Assembly: GCF_001411555.2 (NCBI RefSeq)
Contig: NC_049915.1
Location: forward strand, 17,870,640 to 17,934,639
Reading direction: 5' to 3'
DNA from: Juglans regia
Lineage: Eukaryota > Streptophyta > Magnoliopsida > Fagales > Juglandaceae
Length of the DNA stretch: 64,000 nt
The notes under the pieces: generated by a model
Seen by the model: only the letters and a program-made list of their open reading frames with translations
Database searches by the model: none
Told to the model about the DNA's origin: nothing
Shown: positions 60,401-64,000 of the stretch, one piece after another
Layout of the letters: each line of letters begins with the position of its first letter
Position numbering within the stretch: position 1 is the first letter of the stretch
Program-made: the position numbers and the translations under genes

Positions 60401-63400
60401 CCATTTTGCTTCTCCTCCATTTTTAACTCTAATCTTGTTTCAATTTCCAGTTTTCTCATATTTCTTCCACGATTTCAATCTATCTTTTCAACTCTATTTC
60501 ATCTCGAATGGAGAACTCATATGTGAACCATGAGGTGTTGTCCAAGCCTTAGGTGGCCATATTGAGTGAATCTAATCGAGTAAAGCTCGCCTTAATCCCA
60601 ATATCTGACATCACTTTATTGTTGAAACAAGCCTAAATGAAAAACGGCAAACCGTGTCATATACTTCACACTGTTTGAGGTTCAACAATAAGAAGTTACA
60701 CTACAATACACGTTGGTGGTGGAATTCTCTAAGGGCATGCTTCATATGGATGCCATTCGCAATCACATCTCAATGAGATGGAATCATGCTCAGCCTCGAT
60801 TGTGGGGCTTATTGATTCAAGACATGTATCAATAAAATTACAATCGGCTGAAGATTTGGCCAAATCTTGGACATGAGATACACACATCACAAAGGAAGTA
60901 TGTTTAGGTTGTTCAAGTGATATCTGGATTTTTTACTAATGGAGGTCACACATTGCTTTTAGTATGGGTAAGATTTCCCTTATTGCTTTTAGATTTCAGT
61001 GTCCAATCCTATCTAAAGGCTATTGCCCATCCCCTTGAAAAACTTCTTGCTATTGATTTACGTAACACTAATCCTTCTTTTGCCCTTATTTGCATAGAAA
61101 TAGACTTGTATACCCCTAAAGAAAATGTTGTCTAGTTTGGTATAGAAGATGAAGGATTATGGCAACAAATTGAATATGAGAGATGCCCTAGTTATTGCAA
61201 ACATTGTCTAATCGAGGGACATGATATTATTGAATGTAGAAAACTATAAGTTAAGGTCAACAAGCCTGGAAAGGCTGCGAATGACAATCTAGTTGCCCTT
61301 ATTACTAAGAAAAAATGGGTTCCTAAAAAAAAAAATTGTTGACTACAGTTTAGAGAATCCCACTACACAATAGCCTACATCTAGTTCTTCTTCAGAATTA
61401 CCATTAATCCCTAACAATGAAAATCTCAACAATGAAGCCAATGACAAACCCCCCCCCCCCCCTCCCTCAATCAGGAGATTATCACGTAAAAAATTAGCAA
61501 TAACAACACAACTAATGGGCTTCCTGAAAGTGATGGACAAAGTGAGAATGCTCAGAATATCATTGCTAAAGAGCCATACCCTACTTATGTCATGCAAAAT
61601 GATCCACCTCTCGAATATGTGTCTAGTCATAATTCTTTTGGTATAATTGCTAATTATTAGAATCTTGATTCTTCAAAAAAAAATTTTGAGAAAAATATAC
61701 AAACTTTTAAAGTTATTCACTCTGATTCTAAAGTTGTGGAAAATTCCGTCAAGAAGAAAGGTAAAAGAGTAACTCGTGTTACAAAAATCATTCTAAATAC
61801 CAAAACTCAAATAATATCATGATTACTCAATTTTAGTTTGGAATGTGAGAAGCATTGCCAATAATAACTCAATGCTTTATTTGAAATATTTGGTTAAGTT
61901 TTATAAATTGCCATTAATTGCTCTTTTTGAACCAATTCCTACTTTTACTAAGGCTGCTACTATTTGTCGCAATTTGGGTCTCTCTCAAGTAGGGATAAAA
62001 AAAAAATCAGTGAACCGGTAAACCAAATTGAATCGGACGGAACTAAGTACTGGATTCTATTTGGTCGGGTACTGGTTTCATTTTTCTCAATACCGATAGA
62101 AATCAGTTTGATTCCCATTTTCTTTTTTCTAATACCAGACCGAACCGGACCGGTTCATATATATATATATTAATTTTTTATATTGTATAAAATATTTTTT
62201 ATATGATTCTTTATATTATATATAATTTTTATATATAATATATATAATTATATATAAATAATTTTGTATTATATGGTAAATTACTAATTAATATAACATT
62301 AAATTTTAAAATCCTATATAAATAACTATATATTATCACTATAATCTATAGTATTAGTAATATCACTATATATTAATATATCACTATATTTTTTATTATA
62401 ATATATCACTACTATATTTTATATTATAATATAGCACTATAGTCTATAATACAATTATAATATATATTATAATATACTACAATATATTATCACTATATTA
62501 TTATATACTATATTATATATACTGAAAAATTTGGACCGAACCGGACCAGAACCGGTAAAATTGAAAGTACCGGTTTAGGAGTTTAACAGGTGAGGTATCG
62601 GTTCTTCAAATCTCAAAAAATAATATATACCGGTTCAGTTTTAAAATATGTCCAAAACTAGACCGAATCAGACCGGTTGCACCCCTACTCTCAAGTTTAC
62701 ACGAATGAAGACTATGGCGGTAAGATTTGCATTTGTGCGAATAAAGATCTTATTATTTCAATTTCTGAACGGCACATTACTTTCTTTGTTGATTAGAGTG
62801 GTAAAAACACTATTTTCTCTATTGTTTATGCCAAATGTAATCCTAGCTCTTTTTCAAAAATCTCTTTGGACTTCTCTTTGCACCATGAAACCTCCTAACT
62901 CTCCTTAGATGGTGTTTGGTGATTCAACATTATCAAACCTGATGATGAAAAACCAGGTAGTGTCCATATTCCTAATTCTACTAAATCTGACTTTCTTGAT
63001 TTCATCGACTACAATTCCCTTAATGAGCTCCCTTATCTTGATTCTAAATATACTTTGAATTATCATAGAAATGGGGTCTGTAATTGGGAAAGATTAGATC
63101 AGGCACTTGTTAATCAATCCTGATCTTTATCCTTTCCTCAAAATTCTCTTACATATCTGGAAAGGAATCACTCTAATCATTGCCCCTCTTTGTTATGAAT
63201 AAGAGATCCATAATTTTGATCCCTCATCCTTTAGATCTCAAACGATGTGGACTAAGAACCCTCAATTTTTAGACTTTGTTTCTTCTAATTGGAATCAACC
63301 TTGTTATCATTGATTCTCTATGGCTTAAATAAACTTGTTTTTAAACAAAACTTTTGAGAGTTGCTTTAAAAGATTGAAATCTCTCAGTTTTTGTTATTGT

Positions 63401-64000
63401 TTTTCAACCTTGCTAATATACGTGATAAAGTTTGAGTTGTTGTACTCTCTTTGCAAAACTCTTTCCTTAATTCTGATGTGGTTATATTGCAAAATTTAGA
63501 AAAATGGTATAATGATAGATTGCTCCAAGAAGAAATCTTTTATAAGCAAATTCTAGAATTCAAGGATTATCTAAAAGTGATAAAAACACAAATTTCTTCT
63601 ATCAAATGGTTGCTCACAATAGGAGAAATGCTTATGTTACTTCTCTTACGCTCCCAGATGGCTCCTCCTTCTCTCAACACAACATTATTCACTCGACTGC
63701 TGAGAATTGACTCATAGTCTTTCCTTGGCCCAAGAATTAACTCATAGTCTTTCTAGATATATCAGAGGCAATAATTTTGTACATAAAGTTGACATAGCTA
63801 AATCTGTTGATTGGGTCAATACGATTTACCTTTCTCGTATCCCTATTCCTTTGGTTTTAATAAAGGTATTGTCTCTTTATTTTAGAAATATTTTTCTTAT
63901 CCCACCTTTCCTGATTACTTAAATGGTACTCACTCAGACTAGTTTACTTCTAATCGAGGCCTAAGACAATGAGACTCATTATCCCCTATTCTTCTTATTC
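60400..64000 (+). pseudogene. Decayed LINE, ORF1 and endonuclease region, runs off the window
   Basis: A zinc-knuckle ORF1 segment, YERCPSYCKHCLIEGHDIIEC, lies near 61170-61235. ORF2 begins with an endonuclease-like VWNVRSIANNNS near 61840 and continues after a hAT-like insertion with FLDFIDYNSLNELPYLDSKY and NWERLDQALVNQS near 62990-63120, typical of LINE endonuclease C-termini. Many stops and frameshifts are present. No reverse transcriptase YADD is seen before the window ends. Confidence 0.8.
61990..62687. mobile_element. hAT-like nonautonomous element, 698 bp
   Basis: It begins TAGGGATAAAA and ends TTGCACCCCTA, with an exact 8-bp duplication CTCTCAAG at 61982-61989 and 62688-62695. The interior is AT-rich between ACCGG-rich ends. 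It interrupts the LINE endonuclease region. Confidence 0.85.

Noticed and set aside
61450..61462. Poly-C run of 12-13 bases
   Set aside because: Short homopolymer within a decayed LINE, with no associated structure.

Overview
The window is plant nuclear DNA. It has short exons with GT-AG introns, TATA boxes of the TATAAATAG type, and dense nested retrotransposons, CACTA and hAT-like elements and MITEs. The TCATCTCATCTC-ended MITEs and the overall repeat style resemble woody eudicots of the Fagales (Juglandaceae-like). That placement is an inference and was not tested.

The biological core is a tandem array of small two-exon genes for secreted, cysteine-containing, Pro/Arg-rich peptides. I found no confident family name for them. 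Four copies look intact: A1 (6405-6998), B1 (17672-18350), B2 (24840-25408) and B3 (52268-53004). All begin with the same MMKAILL signal peptide, have one phase-1 intron just after it, carry four cysteines in the mature part and end in KHAP-stop. A2 (21362-21575, exon 1 only), A3 (intron from 26030, exon 2 at 39943-40155) and a relic at 53790-55480 with no exons are dead copies. The order is A1 - CACTA - B1 - WIYLD fragment - A2 dead - CACTA remnant - B2 - A3 dead - CACTA remnant - B3 - relic - intact WIYLD gene. This reads as repeated duplication of an A+B cassette in which the A type decayed twice and the B type was kept three times. B1 and B2 differ mostly by amino-acid-changing substitutions in the mature peptide, while their 3' UTRs are nearly identical.

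The other real gene is a WIYLD-domain (ubiquitin-binding type) protein on the minus strand, 56144-59550, in five exons.

The rest is mobile DNA. 1-4310 holds an LTR end and a truncated Ty3/gypsy element with a hAT-like insertion. 8050-11440 holds subterminal-repeat DNA, a captured formin exon and a dead Ty1/copia. 12371-12657 is an SWC4/DMAP1 gene fragment. 13993-17015 is a CACTA (transposase_24) remnant with a terminal repeat. 26134-39898 is a Russian-doll nest inside the A3 intron: a SINE-like unit, three solo LTRs, a hAT-like element and a LINE. 43213-51787 is the B3 upstream region split by a hAT-like element and by a long solo LTR that itself contains a chromodomain Ty3/gypsy element. 60400-64000 is a decayed LINE with another hAT-like insertion.
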